From positions 1,488,001 to 1,552,000 of the forward strand of contig NZ_LT996886.1 in assembly GCF_900343145.1 (NCBI RefSeq): a stretch of DNA of 64,000 nucleotides, in the 5' to 3' direction. Made by a program: the position numbers and the translations under genes. The DNA comes from Tessaracoccus timonensis (GTDB taxonomy: Bacteria > Actinomycetota > Actinomycetes > Propionibacteriales > Propionibacteriaceae). Shown piece after piece: positions 44,100 through 52,489 of this stretch (the first letter of the stretch is position 1; each line of letters begins with the position of its first letter). The notes beneath the pieces are model-generated. The model did not search any database, was not told where the DNA came from, and worked only from the letters and a program-made list of their open reading frames with translations.

Positions 44100-44228
44100 G
44101 TCACCAGCGTACCGAATGCCTTCGCCCGGCGAGCTAGCTGCGCTGGGGGAAGTGCGGGGTGCGCAAAAAAGTGTGCCTCGATGTAGTGGAGGCCCTTCGC
44201 ATGACCCGACGCGGCGCTAGTCTACAAC

Positions 44229-44240
44229 GTAAACGATTAC
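44229..44240. promoter_or_regulatory. LacI-family-type operator upstream of the secreted GH20 gene
   Basis: GTAAACGATTAC is a near-palindrome (10 of 12 positions) with the central CG and GTAA/TTAC ends typical of LacI-family operators. It lies 40 bases before the ATG, overlapping a possible TACAGT -10. No LacI-family gene is in the window. Confidence 0.55.
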
Positions 44241-44280
44241 AGTTCGCGAAGCTGCGAGCTGCCGAACAGATGAGGTAACG

Positions 44281-47200
44281 ATGCCAAATCAACCCCCAAC
44301 TCGGATTCGTACACGAGTGGGAGCTTTGACCGCAGTTTGTATGGTGGCGACGATGACTTCGACGCCAGCACTCAATGCGGAAGCTGCTCCCGATGCTGCG
44401 ACTCCGAGCCCCGCGGTATTCGTGGAGGAAATGACAGGCCAACATGCGGTCACCAACACCAAAGACAAGTGGGACATTGGAGCGACCGATCTCGGTGTGA
44501 TGTGGGAGGACGGTGAAGGCGGGATTCTGACGGCCTTCGGCGACACGTTCTCCACGCCAGGCAAGGACGGCGCCGGTGTCGATAACTGGCGCTCCAACGT
44601 GCTGCTGCGCTCCACTGACGAGAACCTCGCCGACGGCATGAGCTTCGATTGGGCGCTCACCGGTGAGGACGGCAAGGCCAAAGGGATCATCGAGGGCAAA
44701 AAGAAAGATAACGAGGAGATGACGGTCATCCCCACCGCCGGTATCGCAGTGGGCGAGCGCCAGTACCTTGACTTCATGTCGGTGCGCCACTGGGGAGAGC
44801 CCGGCCAGTGGGACACGAACTTCGCCCAGATGGCGTACTCCGACGACCGCGGGGAAACCTGGAAGACCGACGACGCCCCGCGCTTCGATAACCCCGACGG
44901 TAACGACCCGCTGCAGATGAAGGCCTTCGCCAAGGATGGCGGATATGTCTACATTTTCGGCACCCCAAATGGGCGCCTCGGCGACGCGCACCTCGCCCGC
45001 GTGAAGGAAGGCGAGCTGCTCGACAAGAGCGCCTGGGAGTTCTACACCGGCTCAGCGTGGACGAAGGAGTACGCGTCGATCGCCCCGCTGATTAAGGGCC
45101 CGGTTGCCGAGCTGTCGGTACGCAAGGACCCGCACTCCGGCCTGTGGCAGATGATCTACCTCGACGGCAACGCCGACCTTGTCTTGCGTACTGCCACTAA
45201 GCCGACGGGGCCCTGGCAGGAGCCTCAGGTGCTCGCCACCCAACAGGATTACCCGGGGCTGTACGGGGGGTTTATGCACCCGTGGTCGCCCAAGGGAGAG
45301 CTCTACTTCGCGATGTCGGTGTGGAACGAGTACAACGTCGCGCTGATGAAAGTCACGCTTGATGACAAGGGCAAGATCACGTACCCGAACTTGCTGGTGG
45401 ATCCGTCCTTCGAGCGCAGCGACAAGTTTGATGTTCCTGGGGGCTGGAGCCCGTCGAATGCTGGCGGCATTGATACTGAATCTGCGTGGGCCAATGTGGG
45501 CCGCCGGCAATTCTGGGTACGTGCGGCTGGCGGCGAACACCTGATGACGCAAAACGTCGCCGTCACTCCGCACACTGACTACCGCCTCACAGGCTGGCTC
45601 ACCACAGGAGACACCGTCGGCGGTAACGCCGGTGAAGGCAGGATCGGCGTGCGCCCAACCGAGATCGGCACCGACTTTATTGCGCAGAAAACATTTGGTG
45701 ACCTGCGTGGGTACACGAAGTTCGTCGTGGAATTCAATTCCGGTGAGCACCGGCAGATTCAGGTGTACGCTGGCTCGACGATGACCGGCGATCGCTGGGT
45801 GCAAGGCGACGACTTTAGCCTCGTCGCGTTGGGTGAACCGACGCAGGAAGCTGGCCCCGAGCCAGCCGCGCCGCCCGTGACGGTTCCGTCGCTTACTGAC
45901 TGGAGCGCTGCTGAGGGCTCCTGGAAGCTCGGCGACCAGACCCGCATCGTCGCGCCCGAGGAGTTCCGCGCCAGCGCAGACCTGCTCTCGCGGGAGATCG
46001 GCAACTACCGCGACGGCGCCCCCGCGCAGTTCGCCACCAGCGGCAAACAAGCGAGTGACATCGAGGTGCGCATCGATCCTGCCAAGCAGGACGAGCTTGG
46101 CGACGAGGGATACTCCCTGGACGTGAACACCGACGGCGTCACCATCGTCGCGGCCACGAAGGCGGGCGCGTTCTACGGAACCCGCACCGTCTCGCAGTTG
46201 CTGCGCCAGGACACGACGCTTACCGCGGGGCACACCGTCGACAAGCCGAAGTACTCCGAGCGCGGCCTCACCATCAGCGCCTACGAGGTGAACATCTCCG
46301 ACGAGTGGATCGATCGCATGCTCGTCGAGATGGCCGACCTGAAGCTCAATCAGGTGTTGCTGCAGATCAAGGTGAAATCCGACAAGTACCCCAAGCTCAA
46401 CACCTGGAGCTACTACCCGAAGGAGCAGGTGAAGAAGTTCGTCGCGAAGGCGAACGCCATGGGTATTGAGGTAATTCCGGAAATCAATGCGCCCGGCCAC
46501 ATGGGCGTCGTGCTGGAAAATTACCCGGAGTTCCAGCTCATTGATGACAAGGGGAAGCATCAGCCCAATAGACTTGACGTCTGTAATCCCAAGGCAGTCG
46601 AGTTCTACCTGGACCTCATGGATGAATACATCGAGGTGTTCCAGCCGAAGCAATGGCACGTCGGCTCGGACGAGTACATGCTGGGTAGCGACCCGGCGCA
46701 CTACAAGCGCCTCGTTAAGTGCGTGCGCGACAAGTTCGGCGATGAAGCGGTCACTGGTGATGCGTTTGAGACCATCAACAACGCCGTGTTCGACTTCGTG
46801 AACACCGTCAATGCGCACGCCAAGAGCAAGGGCCTGACGCTGCGCATGTGGAACGACGGCATCCACGGCGCGACGAAGGTGCAGCTCGATTCGGACATCG
46901 TGGTGGAGCATTGGATCGACCGCGGCGTCCCCGCCAAGTCGATCCTCGATCGCGGGCACAAGATCATGAACGCCTCGCTGGCGCTCTACGACACTCGCCA
47001 TCCCAATGAGGACATCTCCATTCATCCGGAGAATCTGTGGACGTCCAGGTGGCACCCCGGCGTGTTCTTCGGCAGCCACGGGCGCGTCGAGCCTGGCCAC
47101 CCGCAGCTCACGGGTGTGAAGGCCTCGATGTGGGTCGACCACGCTCAGGCCATGACGGAGAACGCCCAAGCCGAACGCATCCGCGACGGCCTTCGCTTCG

Positions 47201-48759
47201 TCGCGCAGATGGGGTGGACGGGCAATCACGGCGGCAAGAGCTGGAACCAGTTCAAATCGGATATCGACGCTGTGGGGCGTTCGCCGCAGTGGATGAATGT
47301 CGACGATCAGCCGCTGGAGGAGGGCATGTACCGGTTCTCGCTCCACGGCGAGCCGAATAAGGTGCTGGGCGAGAAGGGAATTGAGCCCGACGTGTACGGC
47401 ACCGATACGTGGTACCTCACGCCCACGCCGGATCGCTACTATCAGCTGCGCTCCAGCGTGACGGGACAGTGCCTCGCGATGTCGAAGGGCTTCGAGACGC
47501 TCGGCGTTGTTACCGAGATCGGTGCCGCGCCGAATTTCGAGCCGTGTCGATCCATTGAGGATCAGTCTGCGAACAAGCAGAAATGGCAGATCATCCGCGA
47601 CGGTGACGGCATCTATCGGGTCACCAACGCCACCACCAACGCGGTGCTGTCGGAGACTGATGGCGACGAGGTTCGTCCTCACCGCTACCTGGGCGGCAAG
47701 GAGTACCCGGAACAGGCGCTCGAGGCCGGCAAGCTCGCGCAGCTTCCCGGCGATATGAGCGCCGACAGGTGGAGCATCACGCCCGCCGTCGGGTTGGCGT
47801 TGCAAACGGAGCGCACGCAGCTCTGGCCAGGTCAGACGGCGAAACTCACGCTGAAGGTCACCAACAACGGCACCGCCGACATCCGCGACGCGACACTGCA
47901 CGCGCAGTTCCCCGAGGGTTGGAAGGTCTCTGACCTGCCCGAGATTCCGGTGGTCCCGGCCGGGGAGAGCAAGGAGTTCACGCTCACGCTCACGAACGTC
48001 GACGCGGCCCTCGGCAAGGCATTCCTACCGCTCATTCTCGACTCGAGCGCTGGCAAGGTGAGCGCAGGCGTGGTGATGGAATCCGTCTGTGGTGAGCCGA
48101 CGACGCCGAAGTTCGTCTCGGCGGATACCGAGCAGACGTGGGGTGAGGGCCCCGGCAGTGGGCTGGGCAGCGCCGCAGTGGACGCTAACCCCGCCACCTA
48201 CTGGCACACGGAATGGGACACCAACACGCCCTTCCCGCACGAGATCGTCGTCGATACCGGCGAGGTGCAGGATCTGTGCGGTTTGGGGCACCTGCCCAGG
48301 GCGGGCGCGAAGGCTCGACAGGCCAAAGAGTACGAGATCTACGTCTCCGACGATGGCAAGGACTGGGGCGAGCCCGTGTCGAAGGGCACGCTGGAGCGTG
48401 TCGACGACTGGCAGCAGCTCTCGTTCGACGCGCGCGGCCGGTACGTGAAGTTCGTCGGCCTGAACGCGTGGCCGGATTCGGACGAGCCCGCCGAGGACAA
48501 CCCGTGGATGGCCGTGGCAGAGCTCACGGTGACTGCGAAGTCGGGTGTCCTGCGTCCGGGAACCTCCAAGGCTCCCGTCATGGAACCGGCAATCGTGAAC
48601 ATCGGGATGCCCGAGCAGCCCGATCCGGACCCGCAGCCTGACCCGGACCCGCAGCCTGACCCGTCGGGTGAAGAGAAACCAGATCCCTCGGATAAGCAGC
48701 AGCCGCCCAAGCGCGATGCCGATCGTCCGCGGCCCGGTCTGCCGAGGACAGGGTTCTAA
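44281..48759 (+). CDS. Multidomain secreted beta-N-acetylhexosaminidase (DUF4185-CBM-GH20-lectin-NEW3-F5/8C) with tailless LPxTG end
   Basis: 1492 residues. A signal peptide (~1-35) is followed by a DUF4185-like five-blade domain (~50-365, DKWDIGATDLGVMW...FGDTF). Next come a jelly-roll carbohydrate-binding region (~371-515, LVDPSFERSDKFDVPGGW), GH20b (~535-645) and the GH20 barrel (~655-1010) with the catalytic pair D797-E798 in WHVGSDEYM. Then come a ricin-like region (~1020-1165, YYQLRSSVTGQCLAM), a NEW3-type domain (~1171-1258, PGQTAKLTLKVTNNGTADI), a discoidin/CBM32-like domain (~1262-1425) and an Asp/Pro repeat linker. The last residues are PGLPRTGF, an LPxTG motif one residue from the end with no anchor. 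Probable role: releasing terminal GlcNAc/GalNAc from host or wall glycans. ATG after GATGAGG. Confidence 0.9.
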   Translation: MPNQPPTRIRTRVGALTAVCMVATMTSTPALNAEAAPDAATPSPAVFVEEMTGQHAVTNTKDKWDIGATDLGVMWEDGEGGILTAFGDTFSTPGKDGAGVDNWRSNVLLRSTDENLADGMSFDWALTGEDGKAKGIIEGKKKDNEEMTVIPTAGIAVGERQYLDFMSVRHWGEPGQWDTNFAQMAYSDDRGETWKTDDAPRFDNPDGNDPLQMKAFAKDGGYVYIFGTPNGRLGDAHLARVKEGELLDKSAWEFYTGSAWTKEYASIAPLIKGPVAELSVRKDPHSGLWQMIYLDGNADLVLRTATKPTGPWQEPQVLATQQDYPGLYGGFMHPWSPKGELYFAMSVWNEYNVALMKVTLDDKGKITYPNLLVDPSFERSDKFDVPGGWSPSNAGGIDTESAWANVGRRQFWVRAAGGEHLMTQNVAVTPHTDYRLTGWLTTGDTVGGNAGEGRIGVRPTEIGTDFIAQKTFGDLRGYTKFVVEFNSGEHRQIQVYAGSTMTGDRWVQGDDFSLVALGEPTQEAGPEPAAPPVTVPSLTDWSAAEGSWKLGDQTRIVAPEEFRASADLLSREIGNYRDGAPAQFATSGKQASDIEVRIDPAKQDELGDEGYSLDVNTDGVTIVAATKAGAFYGTRTVSQLLRQDTTLTAGHTVDKPKYSERGLTISAYEVNISDEWIDRMLVEMADLKLNQVLLQIKVKSDKYPKLNTWSYYPKEQVKKFVAKANAMGIEVIPEINAPGHMGVVLENYPEFQLIDDKGKHQPNRLDVCNPKAVEFYLDLMDEYIEVFQPKQWHVGSDEYMLGSDPAHYKRLVKCVRDKFGDEAVTGDAFETINNAVFDFVNTVNAHAKSKGLTLRMWNDGIHGATKVQLDSDIVVEHWIDRGVPAKSILDRGHKIMNASLALYDTRHPNEDISIHPENLWTSRWHPGVFFGSHGRVEPGHPQLTGVKASMWVDHAQAMTENAQAERIRDGLRFVAQMGWTGNHGGKSWNQFKSDIDAVGRSPQWMNVDDQPLEEGMYRFSLHGEPNKVLGEKGIEPDVYGTDTWYLTPTPDRYYQLRSSVTGQCLAMSKGFETLGVVTEIGAAPNFEPCRSIEDQSANKQKWQIIRDGDGIYRVTNATTNAVLSETDGDEVRPHRYLGGKEYPEQALEAGKLAQLPGDMSADRWSITPAVGLALQTERTQLWPGQTAKLTLKVTNNGTADIRDATLHAQFPEGWKVSDLPEIPVVPAGESKEFTLTLTNVDAALGKAFLPLILDSSAGKVSAGVVMESVCGEPTTPKFVSADTEQTWGEGPGSGLGSAAVDANPATYWHTEWDTNTPFPHEIVVDTGEVQDLCGLGHLPRAGAKARQAKEYEIYVSDDGKDWGEPVSKGTLERVDDWQQLSFDARGRYVKFVGLNAWPDSDEPAEDNPWMAVAELTVTAKSGVLRPGTSKAPVMEPAIVNIGMPEQPDPDPQPDPDPQPDPSGEEKPDPSDKQQPPKRDADRPRPGLPRTGF

Positions 48760-48761
48760 CG

Positions 48762-48825
48762 AAGGCAGGCCTCTGACACTTGTTCCGCAACTGAGCGGAA
48801 TATGTGTCAGAGGCCTGAGCCTTTG
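48762..48825. terminator. Bidirectional terminator-like hairpin between GH20 and lysS
   Basis: Arms at 48767-48788 and 48795-48816 pair at 19 of 22 positions (AGGCCTCTGACAC ... GTGTCAGAGGCCT) around a 6-base loop, with an outer AAGGC/GCCTT extension. It begins just after the GH20 stop and ends just before the lysS stop. The two genes converge, which fits a shared terminator. Confidence 0.75.
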
Positions 48826-48832
48826 CTGGGGG

Positions 48833-50338
48833 TCAGCTGCTATGGGGGCGCAGCAGGGGGTAGAGGATGGTCTCGCGGATGCCCGCGCCGGTCAGCAGCA
48901 TGATGAGGCGATCGATGCCGATGCCGAGCCCACCCATCGGGGGCACGCCGTATTCGAGGGCCTCGATGAAGTCGGTGTCGAGCTGCATCGCCTCCGGGTC
49001 GCCTGCCGCAGCCTTCAGCGACTGCGCCGTGAGCACGTCGCGCTGAATCACCGGGTCGATCATTTCGGTGAAACCCGTGCCCCGCTCCATGCCGCCGATG
49101 ATGAGGTCCCATGCGAGCACCTTGCCCGGGTCGTCCTTGTTGATGCGCGCCAGCGGCTGCGCCACGGCGGGGTAGTCGCACACGAACGTCGGCTGGATGA
49201 GCGTCGGTTCGACGATCTCGCCGAAGAGCTCCATCACGAGTTTTCCGGCGTCCCACGCCGGGTCCACTTCCACGCCGCGCTCGTCGGCGAGGGTACGCAA
49301 CTCGTCGGCAGGAGTGTCGACGGTGATCTCGCGCCCAAGCTCCTCCGACAAGCGGGGATACACCGGCACCCAGGGCCACTCGCCATCAAGGTCGATGGTG
49401 CCCTGTGGCGTCTCAATCTGACGGGTGCCCACCGCGTCGGCGGCGGCAAGCACGATCTCTTGCGTGAGCTTCCCGACGGAGAACTGGTCGCCCCACGCCT
49501 CGTAGGCTTCGAGCATGGTGAACTCGGGGGAGTGCGACGAGTCGACGCCCTCGTTGCGGAACACGCGCCCCATCTCGAACACCCGGCTGGCTCCGCCCAC
49601 CATGGTGCGCTTGAGATGGAGTTCGAGGGCGATGCGCAGACTCATGTCGATGTCGAACGCATTGAGGTGCGTGCCGAACGGGCGCGCCGCCGCGCCGCCG
49701 TGCAGGAGCTGCAAGATGGGCGTCTCTACCTCTAGATAGTCCTGCGCGTACAGTGTTTCGCGCACCGCGCGGGTGATGGCCGAGCGCTTGCGCACCATCT
49801 CGCGCGCCTCGTCGCGCACAATCAGATCGACGTACCGACGACGCACGCGCGACTCCTCGGAGAGGTCCTTGTGCATCGTCGGGAGTGGACGTAGCGCCTT
49901 CGACGCCATGCGCCACTCAGACGCCATGACGGACAGCTCACCGCGCTTCGACGCGATCACTCGGCCGGTGACCCACACGTGGTCGCCGAGGTCGACGTCG
50001 GACTTCCACGCGGCCAGGGAATCTTCGCCGACCTCGGCGAGCGAGAGCATCACCTGGAGGCGCTCACCGTTGTTGTCAGGGGTAAAGCCGTCCTGCAATG
50101 TGGCGAACGCAAGCTTGCCCGTATTGCGGATGAACACCACCCGACCACCGACGGAGACCTCGTCGTTGGTTTCCTCCCCGGCCTCGAGGTGGCCCCATCC
50201 TGCACGGACTTGCTCGAGCGTGTGGCTGCGTTTCAGGTCTGCGGGGTACGGCTCGACGCCAGCGGAGAGCAGGCGGTCGCGCTTCTCTTTCCGGATGGCA
50301 GTCTGTTCAGAATCGGTAGGCAGGTTCTCGTCAGTCAC
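48833..50338 (-). CDS. lysS: Lysyl-tRNA synthetase, class II
   Basis: About 501 residues from GTG 50338, chosen because AGGA lies nine bases upstream; ATG 50347 has its AGG directly abutting and is unlikely. An OB-fold anticodon domain (~50-150, VSVGGRVVFIRNTGKLAFATLQDG) is followed by the class II catalytic core. Motif 1 is in SAITRAVRETLYAQDYLEVETPIL, motif 2 in RVFEMGRVFRNEGVDSSHSPEFTMLEAYEAW and motif 3 GGLGIGIDRLIMLLTGAGIRETILYPLL. It charges tRNA-Lys in the cytoplasm. Confidence 0.96.
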   Translation of the reverse strand: MTDENLPTDSEQTAIRKEKRDRLLSAGVEPYPADLKRSHTLEQVRAGWGHLEAGEETNDEVSVGGRVVFIRNTGKLAFATLQDGFTPDNNGERLQVMLSLAEVGEDSLAAWKSDVDLGDHVWVTGRVIASKRGELSVMASEWRMASKALRPLPTMHKDLSEESRVRRRYVDLIVRDEAREMVRKRSAITRAVRETLYAQDYLEVETPILQLLHGGAAARPFGTHLNAFDIDMSLRIALELHLKRTMVGGASRVFEMGRVFRNEGVDSSHSPEFTMLEAYEAWGDQFSVGKLTQEIVLAAADAVGTRQIETPQGTIDLDGEWPWVPVYPRLSEELGREITVDTPADELRTLADERGVEVDPAWDAGKLVMELFGEIVEPTLIQPTFVCDYPAVAQPLARINKDDPGKVLAWDLIIGGMERGTGFTEMIDPVIQRDVLTAQSLKAAAGDPEAMQLDTDFIEALEYGVPPMGGLGIGIDRLIMLLTGAGIRETILYPLLRPHSS

Positions 50339-50395
50339 GCTTCGCATCCTAGCTTGCGGCGGCGGAGCGCGCCGATCACCTTGTACCGTAGGCGT

Positions 50396-50800
50396 ATGGA
50401 GACTCCCATCTCGCCGAGGCCGCAGCCCGACATCGACCCGCGTCGGCCCGAGTTCTTGCGGTACTCGCTACCGGTGACCACGACGAACACGCTGCCGGAC
50501 ATGTCCGAGATCATTGGCGTGGTCGTCGGAGTGGCGACGCGGCCACGCGATCAAGCGCACAATCCCGACATGCTCTACATCAATACCCGGGCGCGCCAGG
50601 ACGCACTGGGCGCGATGGTGTTGCAGGCCAAAGAGGCAGGGGCCGATGCTGTGATCGGCGTGCGGTTCGACTCCGAGCAGATCTCCGAGTCGGTAGGGGA
50701 GATCACCGCCTACGGTACGGCGGTCAAGATTGCAGACACGACGCTCGAACCTCCGCGCCCGCGGCCACGCGCACACGGGGTGGGGCAGCCGTCGCCGTAA
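50396..50800 (+). CDS. YbjQ/UPF0145 family protein
   Basis: The 134-residue protein matches the YbjQ family: LPVTTTNTLPDMSEIIGVVVGVATRPRD, then ALGAMVLQAKEAGADAVIGVRFDSEQISESVGEITAYGTAVKI. The family forms pentameric beta-rich assemblies and has been called heavy-metal-binding, without firm function. The ATG at 50396 is six bases after TACCGT, so the mRNA may be leaderless. N-terminal ~22 residues are Pro/Arg rich. It is divergent from lysS and convergent with crgA. Confidence 0.85.
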   Translation: METPISPRPQPDIDPRRPEFLRYSLPVTTTNTLPDMSEIIGVVVGVATRPRDQAHNPDMLYINTRARQDALGAMVLQAKEAGADAVIGVRFDSEQISESVGEITAYGTAVKIADTTLEPPRPRPRAHGVGQPSP

Positions 50801-50833
50801 TGTGAATGGCGGAGGAGCTCCGCGTGGACGGCT

Positions 50834-51118
50834 CTACTTCCAGAGGGTCATGAGGGCGAGGCTGGCGAGAATGAGGCCGATGGAGATGCCCAGGTTCCAG
50901 TTGCCGAGTGCTTGCATGAACGGGATCATTCGCCCAGCGAGATTCCAGACCACCATCCACAGCACGCCCAACAGGCCAACGGGGATGAACACCCACGGCA
51001 CCCAGTCACGTCCGCCGCTGGCAAGCTTCGTCGTTTGCTGACGCTGTTCAGCTTGCTCGTGGCGCTGCTTGGCAAGCTTCTTCTTGGCAGCTTCCTTGCG
51101 CACTCGTGATTCTGGCAC
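50834..51118 (-). CDS. crgA: Cell division protein CrgA
   Basis: The 94-residue protein has a basic N-terminal region (ESRVRKEAAKKKLAKQRHEQAEQRQQ) and two membrane segments (WVPWVFIPVGLLGVLWMVVWNLAG and LGISIGLILASLALMTLW) separated by the family signature LGNWN. CrgA binds FtsZ/FtsI-type partners and coordinates septum and peptidoglycan assembly in actinobacteria. Its presence just beyond DUF881, trpG and pknB is the conserved actinobacterial arrangement. Confidence 0.92.
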   Translation of the reverse strand: MPESRVRKEAAKKKLAKQRHEQAEQRQQTTKLASGGRDWVPWVFIPVGLLGVLWMVVWNLAGRMIPFMQALGNWNLGISIGLILASLALMTLWK

Positions 51119-51199
51119 TGTTCCTCCTTGCGGGTTCGCGCCAATGCTAGTTCAGCTGGCTCCGTAACGCCACGCGAGCCCGGGGTGAAACCGCGGGGG

Positions 51200-51276
51200 T
51201 AACCCGATATCCACACTCGTTTGCTGAAATGAGCGTTTTTGGGCCGATCCGCGAAACGCGTGTGGATATCGGGTTA
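51200..51276. repeat. Long-arm inverted repeat, TAACCCRATATCCACA family, second copy
   Basis: Arms of 23 bases at 51200-51222 and 51254-51276 match at 22 of 23 positions; the core is TAACCCGATATCCACAC. The centre is 31 bases. It shares its arm sequence with 6244-6324 but not its centre. Confidence 0.85.
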
Positions 51277-51362
51277 GTTTCCGGTTGAGCCCATCGTCGA
51301 GCAGACGGTGCTCCCTGACCGCTGAGTAGGCGGCGTAGCTGCCATATCGCGACGCGGGTGGG

Positions 51363-51512
51363 GTGATTTCGATACGCGCCCTTCGGGCGCTACTCAATCA
51401 CCGGGGTGGCGCAGGGCGCTACTCAATCACCGGGGTGGCGCAGGGCGCTACTCAATCACCGGTTCCGGTCATCGATGGTTGAGCCGGCCCGGAGGGCCGT
51501 GTCGAAACCATC
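51363..51512. repeat. REP-like modules with a 29-base tandem duplication
   Basis: A full module (GTGATTTCGATACGCGCCCT ... GCGCTACTCAATCACCGG, 51363-51404) is followed by two identical 29-base units (51405-51433, 51434-51462) repeating its right half, GGCGCTACTCAATCACCGG-like. An inverted module GATGGTTGAGCC ... GTGTCGAAACCATC lies at about 51474-51512. Confidence 0.85.
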
Positions 51513-51520
51513 GGACACAC

Positions 51521-51566
51521 AAGGAATGAGGGATTCCACCGTTTTTGGTGGAATCCCTCATTCCTT
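51521..51566. terminator. Perfect 20-bp hairpin with 6-base loop
   Basis: AAGGAATGAGGGATTCCACC (51521-51540), loop GTTTTT, then the exact complement at 51547-51566. It is strong enough to act as a terminator for readthrough from the DUF881 gene on the minus strand, but could also be another repeat-type element. Confidence 0.6.
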
Positions 51567-51591
51567 ATCGAGGAGGCTCGTTCCTGGGGTG

Positions 51592-51693
51592 CGGTTTCGA
51601 TACGCCGCTTCGCGGCTACTCAACCGTCGGGAGTAAAGGAGGGCGCTACTCAACCGTCGGGCCTGGGAGACAGGCGGCTACTCAATCACCAGA
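51592..51693. repeat. REP-like module and two half-modules reaching into the DUF881 gene
   Basis: A full module GCGGTTTCGATACGCCGCTT ... GGCTACTCAACCGTCGGG (51592-51630) is followed by right halves at about 51640-51660 and 51673-51693. The last half-module, GGCTACTCAATCACCAG, includes the TGA stop and final codons (SGD) of the DUF881 gene. Confidence 0.8.
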
Positions 51694-52452
51694 CGTGGCC
51701 TGGGCGTTCGTGATGCCGAGGACGCCGGAGAACGCGGGCATCTCGACGACGTCGAGGCGCTCCTGTAAGTACCCCAGCCCGTACGCATCGACATACTCCC
51801 GGTAGATCCGTACCGCCTCCGCATTCTCGAGGGCCTGCTCCAGCTTCTCGGGACTGCCGATGGCCTCGATCACGTACGGCGGTGCGTACGGGACACCATG
51901 CAGCACGACGGTGTTCCCCACGCATTTGATGCCCGTCGTCGCGATCACGCGCTGATCCTGGATAGTCATGGCCTCAGCCCCGCCGGCCCACAGCGCGTTC
52001 ACCACCGACTGGATGTCCTGCTGATGCACGACGAGATCGTCGTCATCCACGCCGGCCGGCTTCACGTCGGCAGGGGCGTCCCTCAGCGTGACGCGCACGC
52101 CAGGCCCGGTGACGGGTGCCGTCGACGCAACCAGCTCAGCCTCGCTTGTGTCACGGCGTATCTGTCCAAGCGAGAAATCCCGCGACGACAACTCGTCGAC
52201 TTCACTTCGGAGGGCGTCGATCTGCTCCTGCAGCTGCGTGTTCTGCTGGGCGTGCGTATTGATGAGGTCGCGCAGGGACACGTTGCGGTCATTGCGCAGA
52301 TCGGTACCCCTCGCCGCGATACCAGAGACGGTGATGAGCAGGCCCGCCAACACGAAGACGAGCACAGTAGCCACGCGCCCGGCCCGCGTGCGCGGAAGGC
52401 GCTGCGGCCGGCTCAGCCGCGGCAGCTTGCGTCGTCCATCCACACCCGCCAT
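51682..52452 (-). CDS. DUF881 family membrane-anchored protein
   Basis: About 256 residues from ATG 52452. A basic lead (RRKLPRLSRPQRLPRTRAGR) precedes one membrane segment (VATVLVFVLAGLLITVSGIAA), a coiled coil (NTQLQEQIDALRSEVDELSSRD) and the DUF881 globular domain (GPGVRVTLRDAP, LVVHQQDIQSVVNALWAGGAEAMTIQDQRVIATTGIKCVGNTVVLHGVPYAPPYVIEAIG). The protein faces outward and probably belongs to the division/cell-wall machinery, by its constant place between crgA and trpG-pknB. It is transcribed away from trpG, 37 bases apart. The final residues SGD and the stop derive from a REP-like repeat. Confidence 0.88.
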   Translation of the reverse strand: MAGVDGRRKLPRLSRPQRLPRTRAGRVATVLVFVLAGLLITVSGIAARGTDLRNDRNVSLRDLINTHAQQNTQLQEQIDALRSEVDELSSRDFSLGQIRRDTSEAELVASTAPVTGPGVRVTLRDAPADVKPAGVDDDDLVVHQQDIQSVVNALWAGGAEAMTIQDQRVIATTGIKCVGNTVVLHGVPYAPPYVIEAIGSPEKLEQALENAEAVRIYREYVDAYGLGYLQERLDVVEMPAFSGVLGITNAQATSGD

Positions 52453-52489
52453 GGTATGCGACGCCACCCATCGATGGCACAATGACGCC

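Larger units (their letters stand above)
51119..51681. other. Intergenic region packed with repeats
   Basis: The 563 bases between crgA and the DUF881 gene hold one long-arm inverted repeat (51200-51276), at least five REP-like modules or half-modules in both orientations, a 29-base tandem duplication (51405-51462) and a perfect 20-bp hairpin (51521-51566). No gene is apparent. Confidence 0.8.

Noticed and set aside
45052-47901. Minus-strand open frame of 949 codons inside the secreted GH20 gene
   Set aside because: No domain is recognisable, it is rich in Arg/Leu/His/Val as expected of a shadow, and the plus strand has a full set of GH20 motifs.
51405-51462. CRISPR-like short repeat pair
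   Set aside because: The two 29-base units are in direct contact with no spacers and derive from a REP-like module.
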